Part shown: positions 29,084-41,112 of the stretch, piece after piece
How the letters are laid out: each line of letters begins with the position of its first letter
Numbering within the stretch: position 1 is the stretch's first letter
DNA from: Gemmatimonadota bacterium
GTDB lineage: Bacteria; Gemmatimonadota; Gemmatimonadetes; Gemmatimonadales; Gemmatimonadaceae
Direction: 5' to 3'
DNA: 64,000 nt
NCBI GenBank assembly: GCA_003134685.1
Contig: PLCA01000003.1
Coordinates: forward strand, 631,537-695,536
Translations under genes and position numbers: made by a program
Notes under the pieces: model-generated
The model's database searches: none
What the model saw: the letters and a program-made list of their open reading frames with translations, nothing else
Told to the model about the DNA's origin: nothing

Positions 29084-30393
29084 GGAGCGGTCCAGCCGAG
29101 CGCGGCGGCAGCGTGCGAGGGCAGACCCTCAGCATTGGCGAGAACGGCGGCGTCCGCTGCGAGACGCTGGGCAGCCGCTCGAGTCACTTTCTGGTACGAC
29201 GTCCAGCGAACGAAGTCGAGCAGCCCGAGTCCGGAGTAACTGCGCGCCAGCCCGCCGGTTGGCAGAACGTGATTGCCGCCGGTTATGTAGTCACCGAACA
29301 CGACCGACGACTGCTCGCCGACGAACACACAGCCCGCGTTCCGGATGTCGGGTAGCAGGCGCTCCGCATCGTCGAGCGCCAACATTAGGTGCTCGGGGGC
29401 AAAATCGGCCGCGAACTCGACTGCCTCGGCGATTGAATCGGCTCGGAGCAGGGCACCCCTCTGCTCCAGCGCACCGCGAGCGACTTCAGCGCGTGGCGCG
29501 TCCGGCAGGCTTTGCTCGATGGCGCTACCGATCGACAATGCTGTCTCGTCATCGAGACAAACGACGACAACGCAAGCGTCCACATCGTGCTCCGCCTGCG
29601 CGACGACTTCGCGGGCGATTGCGCGGGCGTCGCAGCCTGCATCGCAAATCACCAACAGCTCGCTCGGCCCCGCCGGAGAGTCGATCCCCACATCCCTGCT
29701 GACCTGAAGCTTCGCCTCGGCTACGTATGCGTTTCCCGGCCCGACGATTCTGTCGACGCGCGGAACGCTCTCGGTGCCGTACGCCATTGCCGCGATCGCG
29801 CCGGCACCACCCAGGGAGAACACCCGATTCACTCCTGCGATTTCGCACGCGGCAAGCACGACCGCCGCCGGGTACCCGTCTCTTTGCGGCGGAGAGCAGA
29901 GAATGATTTCGGAAACACCGGCGGCGCGCGCGGGAATTCCCGCCATCAGGACGCTGCTCGCGTACGCGGCGCGCCCGCCCGGCGAGTAGATCCCCACTCG
30001 CCGCAATGGATCGGGCCGCCGGCCGACCGTCACACCCGGCTCGGTCTCGACTTCCACCGTCTGTGGCGGAGCCGCGGAGTGAACCGTCTCGATGTTGCGC
30101 GCCGCACGTTCGAGCGCGGATCGGAGCCGCGGATCAATCTGCGCGAGCGCACCTCGTCGAACGCCGCTTGGTACCTCGAGGGCCGTGAGCGCCACTTCGT
30201 CGTACCTGCGCGCCATCTCGCGCAGTGCACGGTCGCCATCCACACGCACGCGGCGCACTATCTCCTCAGTCGTCTCGCGCACGAGCCAGTTCGTCACGCC
30301 CGTTCTGCGCAGGACGGAAGCGCGCTCGTCCGCGGATAACGCGATTAAAGCGCCCGTGTATCTCCAGCCCGTTTTCTGGATCGTCTGGATCAC
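29077..30393 (-). CDS. hisD: Histidinol dehydrogenase
   Basis: Zinc- and NAD-dependent enzyme for the last two steps of histidine synthesis, 438 residues from a GTG start. Signatures are 'VGIYSPGGRAAYASSVLMAG', 'VDRIVGPGNAYVAEAKLQV', 'GIDSPAGPSELLVICD' and 'NAGCVFVGEQSSVVFGDYIT' with the catalytic 'APEHL' (FAPEHLML). Overlaps hisG by 4 bp. Confidence 0.95.
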   Translation of the reverse strand: MIQTIQKTGWRYTGALIALSADERASVLRRTGVTNWLVRETTEEIVRRVRVDGDRALREMARRYDEVALTALEVPSGVRRGALAQIDPRLRSALERAARNIETVHSAAPPQTVEVETEPGVTVGRRPDPLRRVGIYSPGGRAAYASSVLMAGIPARAAGVSEIILCSPPQRDGYPAAVVLAACEIAGVNRVFSLGGAGAIAAMAYGTESVPRVDRIVGPGNAYVAEAKLQVSRDVGIDSPAGPSELLVICDAGCDARAIAREVVAQAEHDVDACVVVVCLDDETALSIGSAIEQSLPDAPRAEVARGALEQRGALLRADSIAEAVEFAADFAPEHLMLALDDAERLLPDIRNAGCVFVGEQSSVVFGDYITGGNHVLPTGGLARSYSGLGLLDFVRWTSYQKVTRAAAQRLAADAAVLANAEGLPSHAAAALGWTAPC

Positions 30394-31253
30394 GGCATCA
30401 GGCGCTCCACCCGCGTGACGAGAATCCCACTGGCATCGAGTGCCTTGAGCGCGCCCATCGTTTTGTAGACGGTCGCCGCATCGACTACTGCGTGCACCGC
30501 GACACGGTCACCACCGTTCAGGATGTCGATCACGGTCGGACCGTTGATGCCGGGAATGATCTGCTTGACGGCGTCGAGCGACCGGCGGGGTACGTTCGCC
30601 ATCAGGTACCTCTTGCCGCGCGCTCTCACGACCGAATCGAGCGCCAAGATGAGCGAGTCGAGCGCCTCGTTTTTGGCCCGCTCGAAAACGGTGTCGCATC
30701 TCGTGACGAGCTGTGCACGTGAGGTGAGGAGCGTGCCGATCTCGCGCAGGCCGTTGACCCTGAGCGTCGAGCCAGTCGACGTGATATCGACAATGATCTC
30801 GGCGATGCCGAGGAGCGGCGCGATCTCTGCCGCGCCCGATATGGGCACGATTTCGACACCCTGGCTGCGCGCCTGAAAGAACTCCCGCGTGATGTTCGGG
30901 AAGGAAGTCGCGACACGGGTGCCGACTGCGATGTCGTCGACTGTCCTGAGGGCGCTGTCCTCGCGCGCGGCTGCGATCAGGCGGCATTCTCCGAAGCCGA
31001 GATCCAGTCGCCGCTCGACCGGCCGTCCCGATTCACAGACGAGATCCCAGCCGGTGACCCCGACATCGGCCACGCCGTCGGCAACAAACTCCGGTATGTC
31101 CTGCGCGCGGACGAATAGCGCTTCGAATTCTCCGCCGAGCGATGCGGAGAGCGCGCGATCGCCCTTCGTGAGTACCGGGAGTCCGGCATCTCCGAAGAGC
31201 TCGCGCGTATCGTCGGCGAGGCGTCCCTTGTTTGGCAGTGCGATCTTGAGCAT
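30390..31253 (-). CDS. hisG: ATP phosphoribosyltransferase, long (HisG-L) form
   Basis: First enzyme of the histidine pathway, 287 residues. Catalytic part has 'LKIALPNKGRLADDTRELFG' and 'GVTGWDLVCESG'. The C-terminal ~75 residues ('GINGPTVIDILNGGDRVAVH' onward) form the ACT-like allosteric domain, so this is the self-regulated long form that does not need HisZ. It is the first gene of the superoperon, 240 bp after the start of the his leader peptide. Confidence 0.95.
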   Translation of the reverse strand: MLKIALPNKGRLADDTRELFGDAGLPVLTKGDRALSASLGGEFEALFVRAQDIPEFVADGVADVGVTGWDLVCESGRPVERRLDLGFGECRLIAAAREDSALRTVDDIAVGTRVATSFPNITREFFQARSQGVEIVPISGAAEIAPLLGIAEIIVDITSTGSTLRVNGLREIGTLLTSRAQLVTRCDTVFERAKNEALDSLILALDSVVRARGKRYLMANVPRRSLDAVKQIIPGINGPTVIDILNGGDRVAVHAVVDAATVYKTMGALKALDASGILVTRVERLMP

Positions 31254-31272
31254 GAGATGATTGGCGGAAAGG

Positions 31273-31352
31273 AAAAAGCCCGTCAGTAGATGAGTTGTCT
31301 AAAACGAAAAAGCCCGTCAGTAGATGAGTGGTCTAAAACGAAAAAGCCCGTC
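31273..31352. repeat. 34-bp tandem repeat carrying extra terminator 3' arms
   Basis: Two full 34-bp units at 31273-31306 and 31307-31340 differ at one base; the first 12 bp recur at 31341-31352, where they form the 3' arm and T-run of the his terminator. On the his transcript each unit reads GACGGGCTTTTTCG, a copy of the terminator's 3' arm plus U-tract. The single 5' arm could pair with any of three 3' arms. Origin by local duplication of the terminator half is the simplest reading. Confidence 0.8.
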
Positions 31353-31369
31353 CAGGAATGGGACGGGCT
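31341..31369 (-). terminator. his operon attenuator terminator
   Basis: Minus-strand stem AGCCCGTCC / GGACGGGCT (9 bp, 7-nt loop) followed by TTTTTCG. It lies between the His-rich leader peptide and hisG. Two more copies of the 3' arm and U-tract follow at once in the tandem repeat. Confidence 0.85.
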
Positions 31370-31403
31370 GCGGAAGCTCTGTTAGTGGAGTCTGACTAGT
31401 CGA

Positions 31404-31493
31404 CTATAGTCTGACGTGCACGCGCAAGAGCGCCCCGCGGCCCGTGAGGCCGTGGTGGCTGTGCGCATGGCGAAGTGAAGTGAACGTGGTCAT
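31404..31493 (-). CDS. hisL: his leader peptide
   Basis: A 29-codon frame (ATG to TAG) upstream of hisG. Residues 8-15 read RHAHSHHG and another His follows at 26, giving five His in 29 residues. Codons 17-18 (ACG GGC, 31440-31445) are complementary to GCCCGT of the terminator 5' arm, so a ribosome stalled on the His codons would leave this segment free to block the terminator. The start codon lies 7 nt after a -10-like TAGGAT, so the mRNA is probably leaderless. Confidence 0.85.
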   Translation of the reverse strand: MTTFTSLRHAHSHHGLTGRGALLRVHVRL

Positions 31494-31500
31494 TGATTCA

Positions 31501-31529
31501 ATCCTAAACGCATCACGCGGGGAGCGCAA
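31501..31529 (-). promoter_or_regulatory. his operon promoter
   Basis: Minus strand TTGCGC (31529-31524), 17-bp spacer, TAGGAT (31506-31501). The -10 ends 7 nt before the leader peptide ATG. The -35 matches only in TTG, but spacing and position repeat those of the aro and phe leader promoters. Confidence 0.5.
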
Positions 31530-31563
31530 CGGGGGCTGGGTTGGCGAGGCGATCATTTTGATC

Positions 31564-31592
31564 TTTACTTTTCCCGATTCGGGTTCTAGCTT
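31564..31592 (+). promoter_or_regulatory. aro (DAHP synthase) leader promoter
   Basis: TTTACT (31564-31569), 17-bp spacer, TAGCTT (31587-31592), then 7 nt (GCCCCAC) to the leader ATG. The phe leader at 61805 has the same TTTACT, spacer length and -10 to start-codon distance. It is divergent from the his promoter about 35 bp away. Confidence 0.55.
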
Positions 31593-31599
31593 GCCCCAC

Positions 31600-31683
31600 A
31601 TGTCCAGCTTCTGGTTTAGCGCGAACTATTACTACGTCTTCTTCGGTTACGACCGACGGGGGCCCGAGTCGCGCGTGCGGTAA
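31600..31683 (+). CDS. Aromatic leader peptide of the DAHP synthase gene
   Basis: A 27-codon frame (ATG to TAA). It begins MSSFWF and has YYYVFFGY at residues 10-17: nine aromatic residues in total (four Phe, four Tyr, one Trp). The following codons 20-22 (GGGGGCCC at 31658-31665) copy the terminator's 3' arm and can pair with its 5' arm. Stalling at Phe/Tyr codons upstream would expose this segment and prevent termination. It is paralogous to the leader at 61841. Confidence 0.88.
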   Translation: MSSFWFSANYYYVFFGYDRRGPESRVR

Positions 31684-31715
31684 AGTTCCAGGTTCGACAA
31701 CGCAGACAGACTACG

Positions 31716-31745
31716 GGCCTCCGCAATCGCGGGGGCCTTTTTGTT
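31716..31745 (+). terminator. aro attenuator terminator
   Basis: Stem GGCCTCCGC / GCGGGGGCC (9 bp with one U-G pair, loop AATC) followed by TTTTTGTTTC. It lies between the aromatic leader peptide and the DAHP synthase start, 55 bp before the ATG. Confidence 0.85.
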
Positions 31746-31800
31746 TCAGGGGGTCCCGAGCGGAGCAAATCCACTTCTCAATCTTCACGCAGGGGCAGTC

Positions 31801-32700
31801 ATGGCAGGATCCGAATCGACTCACGCGAAGACCACAAGACCTCATGGGCACGACAGCTTTCCCTCGAAGGATCTGTCGCGCCCGTATCGTCTCGCTGCCC
31901 ATGCCTCGGGTGCACGAGCGACTCGGCCGGTGCGCGTGAGCGACAGCGTCATGATCGGCGGCGCCGCAATAACGGTGATCGCCGGACCCTGCTCTGTCGA
32001 AAGCGCAGAGATGATCGCGAACGTGGCCACACGCGTGAAGAGCCTGGGCGCGGTGATGTTGCGAGGGGGTGCGTTCAAGCCGCGGACCTCCCCCTACTCC
32101 TTCAGCGGATTGGGGCCGGCGGCGCTCGGCTTTCTTCATGCGGCGGGCGCGGAGAGTGCTCTTCCGGTTGTGACGGAGGTCATGGACACGCGCCAGGTCG
32201 AGCTCGTCGCTCGCACCGCCGACATGCTTCAGATCGGCGCCCGCAACATGCAGAATTTCTCGCTGCTGGAGGAAGTCGGCAGGTGCGGGCGGCCCGTTCT
32301 GCTCAAGCGCGGGTTGTCGGCGACGATTACGGAGCTCCTTCTGGCGGCCGAGCACGTGATGGCCGCGGGAAACAGCGACATCGTCTTGTGCGAGCGCGGA
32401 ATTCGCACCTTCGAGACCTCGACGCGCAGCACGCTCGACGTTTCAGCGATTCCGGTGCTGAAAGAGGAGACGCACCTGCCCGTGATCGTGGATCCCAGCC
32501 ATGCGGGAGGGCTGGCGCGGCTCGTCATACCGCTCGCGCTCGCCAGCATTGCCGCCGGAGCGGACGGCATCATGGTGGAGGTCCATCCGGATCCTGAGGC
32601 CGCGCTCTCCGACGGCGCTCAATCCCTGACTCTCGAGATGTTCGGCGAATTGATGCGCGCGGCTGCACCGGTAGCGCGCGCGGTAGGACGCACGCTCTGA
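31801..32700 (+). CDS. aroF: 3-deoxy-7-phosphoheptulonate (DAHP) synthase, AroF/type I-beta
   Basis: Condenses PEP and erythrose-4-phosphate at the entry of aromatic amino-acid synthesis. The 299-residue protein has a ~45-residue N-terminal extension, then the barrel: '[18 protein letters not shown]', '[19 protein letters not shown]', '[13 protein letters not shown]', '[10 protein letters not shown]', 'CERGIRTFE' and '[11 protein letters not shown]', the set found in I-beta/KDOPS-like DAHP synthases. The ATG at 31801 follows GGGGCAGTC, the same sequence as before the prephenate dehydratase start. No separate regulatory domain is seen; control is probably by the attenuator. Confidence 0.93.
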   Translation: MAGSESTHAKTTRPHGHDSFPSKDLSRPYRLAAHASGARATRPVRVSDSVMIGGAAITVIAGPCSVESAEMIANVATRVKSLGAVMLRGGAFKPRTSPYSFSGLGPAALGFLHAAGAESALPVVTEVMDTRQVELVARTADMLQIGARNMQNFSLLEEVGRCGRPVLLKRGLSATITELLLAAEHVMAAGNSDIVLCERGIRTFETSTRSTLDVSAIPVLKEETHLPVIVDPSHAGGLARLVIPLALASIAAGADGIMVEVHPDPEAALSDGAQSLTLEMFGELMRAAAPVARAVGRTL

Positions 32701-32712
32701 GGCGCTATGACT

Positions 32713-34554
32713 TCAGTTAGGTTTTTTCTCCGCCGCGACCCATGCGCGGATTCGGGTGTCGAGGACGTCGAGCGGAAGCGCCCCCTGACTTAGGATTTGA
32801 TCGTGGAAAGCGCGAATGTCGAACTTTGGTCCTAGCTCTTGCTCCGCGTATTTCCGGAGTGCCTTGATTTCCAGCTCTCCGCTCTTGTACGCCAAGGCCT
32901 GCGCAGGCATCACGATGTAGCGATCGACTTCCTGCGTGATGTCCTGATCTGTCTTGGCGCTGTTTGTCCTGAAGTAATCGATCGCCTGCTGGCGCGACCA
33001 GCCGAAAGAATGAATTCCAGTGTCGATTACTAGCCGAATCGCTCGCCATACCTCGTAGGTGAGCTGTCCGAACTTGGAATATGGATCCTTGTAGAGTCCC
33101 AGCTCGGGGCCGAGGCTCTCCGAGTATAGAGCCCATCCCTCGACATACGCTGTGTATCCGCCGTACAGCCGGAATTCGGGGATCCCCTCGAGCTCCTCCT
33201 GGATTGCTATCTGAAGATGATGACCTGGTACTGCTTCGTGCGCGGTGAGGACTTCCATCTCCCACATCGGCCGGGTGTCGAGCTTGTAGGTGTTGACGAA
33301 GAACTCGCCGGCTCGGTGGGCCCCAGGGGAGCCGCCCTGATAGTAGGCCGTAGTTTGCGAGGGCGCCGCGTAGGACGGAATCGTCGTGACTCCATAAGTA
33401 AGGCGCGGCAGCTTGCCAAAGAGTTTTGGCAGCTCGGGATCGATCCGCTTGGTAATGTCACGATACGCCCGGACGAGAGCGGCCGAATCCGTGTAGAAAA
33501 ACCTCGGGTCGGTGCGGAGCATGTTGGTGAAGGCAGGGAAATCACCCTTGAACCCGGTAGACCGAATGAGGCTGTCCATTTGAGCGCGGATGCGCTTCAC
33601 CTCTGCCAGACCAAGATCGTGGATTTGCTGCGGAGTGCGTGTAGTGGTCGTTTGAACTTTGATGTTGTACGCGTACCAAGCTGTTCCGTCGGGCAAAGCA
33701 CTCATTCCTATGGTCTCTCGCGAGCGCGGGAGGTATGTATTGGTGAGATAGCTCTGCAGGCGCTGGAATGCCGGTCGGTCCTGCTCGTTGTAAGCGTGCA
33801 CTGCATCGGCGCGAAGACGCGTTCTGTCGCTCTCAGCGATCCCGACGGGGAATTGAGTGAAGGGAGCGAGCAGCGCACTCTTCATAGGATCTTCGGGCAC
33901 CAGATTCGTCATCTGCGCGGGAACATCGCGCAGCGTGATTCGCGGCGGAGTTATGCCGCGCTTGATGCCGCTGTCGAGCAAAGCAATCGTCTGGTCGACT
34001 ACGACCGGCAGCGCGCGCAATCGGGCGATGATGTCGGTGTAATCCTTGACCGTTGCCGCCGACATAGCGTTAATGGTTGAGGCGGAGTACTGCGGTCCGT
34101 CGCGTTGCGTGACCTGGAGGAGATCACCCGGGAATCGCGTTCCCTCAATCGTTTCCTGGACACCCCTCTTGAAGATGTCGTAGCTCAGTTGGTCCGGGGC
34201 GTTCAATCGGGCCCGGTCGATTGCGCCGACGACCTTGAGCTCGCTGTTCACCGCTGCCCGCCGCCGGTTGATTGCGGCAACCGAGAGATCGGTCCAGCGG
34301 TCGTTCTGTCCTGGATAGCCGACGTACGTCGCGCCTTCGGGGTAGGAGACGTTGGAATACTCCCAATCGAGATCGAACAACCGGTGCAGCCTCGCGCTAT
34401 CACTCGGTGCGGTCGCCGTGGCGAGCGCGGTGAAGCGCTGCGAAAAATCCGGTCCAGCCGGTCGCTGGGCGCTGAGCCTACCGGGGCTCAGGATGAGGAT
34501 CGAAAGGGAGAGGGAAGCTGCGCAGCTTTGCAGTCGGAATCTCATGGTCGTCAC
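32713..34554 (-). CDS. DUF885 family secreted metallohydrolase-like protein
   Basis: A 613-residue DUF885 protein with an N-terminal signal peptide (hydrophobic residues about 10-28, then 'RLSAQRP'). The family's metal-binding signature is present as TAHEAVPGHHLQIAIQEE, followed by 'YVEGWALYSESLGPELG' and 'RLVIDTGIHSFGWSRQQA'. DUF885 proteins resemble M32-type carboxypeptidases and are abundant in several soil phyla, mostly without assigned substrate. It is monocistronic, divergent from gltBD and convergent with aroF. Confidence 0.85.
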   Translation of the reverse strand: MTTMRFRLQSCAASLSLSILILSPGRLSAQRPAGPDFSQRFTALATATAPSDSARLHRLFDLDWEYSNVSYPEGATYVGYPGQNDRWTDLSVAAINRRRAAVNSELKVVGAIDRARLNAPDQLSYDIFKRGVQETIEGTRFPGDLLQVTQRDGPQYSASTINAMSAATVKDYTDIIARLRALPVVVDQTIALLDSGIKRGITPPRITLRDVPAQMTNLVPEDPMKSALLAPFTQFPVGIAESDRTRLRADAVHAYNEQDRPAFQRLQSYLTNTYLPRSRETIGMSALPDGTAWYAYNIKVQTTTTRTPQQIHDLGLAEVKRIRAQMDSLIRSTGFKGDFPAFTNMLRTDPRFFYTDSAALVRAYRDITKRIDPELPKLFGKLPRLTYGVTTIPSYAAPSQTTAYYQGGSPGAHRAGEFFVNTYKLDTRPMWEMEVLTAHEAVPGHHLQIAIQEELEGIPEFRLYGGYTAYVEGWALYSESLGPELGLYKDPYSKFGQLTYEVWRAIRLVIDTGIHSFGWSRQQAIDYFRTNSAKTDQDITQEVDRYIVMPAQALAYKSGELEIKALRKYAEQELGPKFDIRAFHDQILSQGALPLDVLDTRIRAWVAAEKKPN

Positions 34555-34637
34555 CGGTGGGAAGGCAGATCAAGGTGCCCTGCGGAAAGCCTTGTTCCGC
34601 TAGAAATGCTTCTCGCTCGCTCGACGGTCAAGACCAG

Positions 34638-34688
34638 CCCGCAATCAGCTGGCCCGCCGATTGCCATTGGCAGGTAATCTTCCGTTTG
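34638..34688 (+). promoter_or_regulatory. Upstream element with sigma54-like core (copy A)
   Basis: TGGCCC-N5-TTGC at 34650-34664 matches the -24/-12 pattern of sigma54 promoters with one mismatch and points toward gltB, 315 bp away. About 50 bp around it align with 43709-43759, suggesting a shared element and not only a promoter. Whether it is functional is unknown. Confidence 0.3.
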
Positions 34689-34894
34689 CATAATTATACT
34701 CTTGACCTGGATGCGCTCAGCGGACTAACTTGCTCTCAAGCACCAGTCACCAAACACGCTCGAGATCTCACTTGATCAAATCGCCCGCTAATTATCGAAT
34801 TCTCCTTCATCCCGCCTCGAATCGACTTGGGGCAATGGAGAGACTTTGCGCGGGCAACAACACGGACTCATAGCAGGTTGCTGGAATAACGCGC

Positions 34895-34935
34895 AAAAGG
34901 CCTCTCCCGAAAATCGGCAGAGGCCTTTTTTTTGT
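34895..34935 (+). terminator. Rho-independent terminator in the gltB leader
   Basis: An 11-bp perfect stem (AAAAGGCCTCT / AGAGGCCTTTT) with a 13-nt loop and a run of eight or more T. It lies 44 bp before gltB with no gene on this strand upstream, so it belongs to the gltB leader. A 12-codon frame from ATG 34835 ends before it but is not amino-acid biased in a telling way. The rest of the 34555-34894 interval shows no gene. Confidence 0.75.
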
Positions 34936-34978
34936 GTAACCGCGGCACCCACGGGAGCAAACGCTCCGGGGATAGACG

Positions 34979-39620
<4,642 letters not shown>

Positions 39621-39628
<8 letters not shown>

Positions 39629-41093
39629 TCCGAAAGGGTTTCTCACGCTTCGCCGAGCGACGGCGGAGCGCCAGACGGTGGAAGAGCGTGTGCGCCACTG
39701 GGGTGAGTTTTATCGTCCCGTTCCGGACGAGGCGGTGCGCACTCAGGCCGCGCGCTGCATGGATTGTGGAGTGCCGTTCTGTCAGGGCGACAGCGGCTGT
39801 CCCGTGCACAACATCATCCCCGAATGGAACGGCCTCGTTCAGCACGGGGAATGGCGCGAGGCGCTCGAGTCGCTGCATGCGACGAACAATTTCCCGGAGC
39901 TCACGGGCCGGCTCTGTCCCGCACCCTGCGAGTCGGCGTGCGTGCTTGGTCTCGTGAACGAGCCCGTCGCCATCAGGCACATCGAGCAGACGATCGCGGA
40001 TCGTGGCTTCTCGGAGGGCTGGGTGGTGCCGCGTCCGCCGCGGAGAGTGACGGGGTTCAGCGTCGCGATCATCGGCTCCGGGCCGGCGGGCCTTGCTGCC
40101 GCCCAGCAGCTTCGCCGCAGTGGACACACTGTCGTGGTGTTCGAGAAAAACGAGCGGGTGGGCGGACTGCTTCGCTACGGAATACCTGAGTTCAAGCTGG
40201 AGAAGTCTGTGCTCGATCTCCGTCTCGGCCAGCTCGAGGCGGAGGGAGTCCAATTTCGCAGCGGGATCGACGTCGGCGAGGACATCACAGTCGAAGAGTT
40301 ACGCGCGGAATTCGATGCCGTCTGCGTGGCTACTGGAGCGGGCGCGGCGCGCGATCTCGACGTGCCTGGCCGCGAGCTAGAGGGAGTCCACCTCGCGATG
40401 GACTTTCTCACCGCGCAGAACCGCAGGCTGTTTGGTGATCCAGTTCCCGGAACGACGAGCGACGCCGGCCAGAATGCGATGCTCGCGCACGATGTCACCG
40501 ACGCGCGCGACAAGCGAGTCGTGATCATCGGCGGCGGCGACACCGGCTCCGATTGCGCGGGTACGTGCGTTCGTCAGGGAGCGCGGAGCGTCAGGCAGTT
40601 CGAGCTGCTCCCGCAGCCGCCAGTTGGTCGCGCCGCGAGCACACCATGGCCGCTCTGGCCAATGCAGCTGCGCACCTCGCACGCGCATGAAGAGGGTTGC
40701 GATCGCGACTGGAGCGTCGCCACCACCGCGTTCTCCGGCGAGGACGGGAAAGTCCATCGGATTCACGCCGCGCGTCTCGAGAGGCAGCTATTCGCCGACG
40801 GGCACACCGACTACGCGCGGTTGCCCGGGACCGATTTCGAGCTGGAGGCGGATCTGGTATTGCTGGCGATGGGATTCACTGGCCCAATACGGAGCAGGTT
40901 GCTGGTGGATCTCGCCGTCGAGCTCGACGGTCGAGGCAATATTGCAACCGATGGCGCGCACCGCACGAGCGTACCGGGAGTTTTCGCCGCCGGCGATGCG
41001 CACCGTGGAGCATCACTCATCGTGTGGGCGATTCGCGAGGGCCGAGACGCCGCGGAGAGTATCGATCGCTGGTTGCGCGGCGAAAAAACCTAG
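39621..41093 (+). CDS. gltD: Glutamate synthase small (beta) subunit
   Basis: NADPH-binding flavoprotein that feeds electrons to GltB, 490 residues from GTG 39621. N-terminal Fe-S cysteines are in '[19 protein letters not shown]' and '[18 protein letters not shown]'. The FAD site is '[17 protein letters not shown]' and the NADPH site '[17 protein letters not shown]'; the C-terminal '[20 protein letters not shown]' is typical. Overlaps gltB by 8 bp. Confidence 0.96.
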
Positions 41094-41112
41094 ACCTCGC
41101 CTTTCAGATCGC

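Noticed and set aside
31273-31352. CRISPR-like short tandem repeat
   Set aside because: Units are contiguous without spacers and are explained by the his terminator arm.
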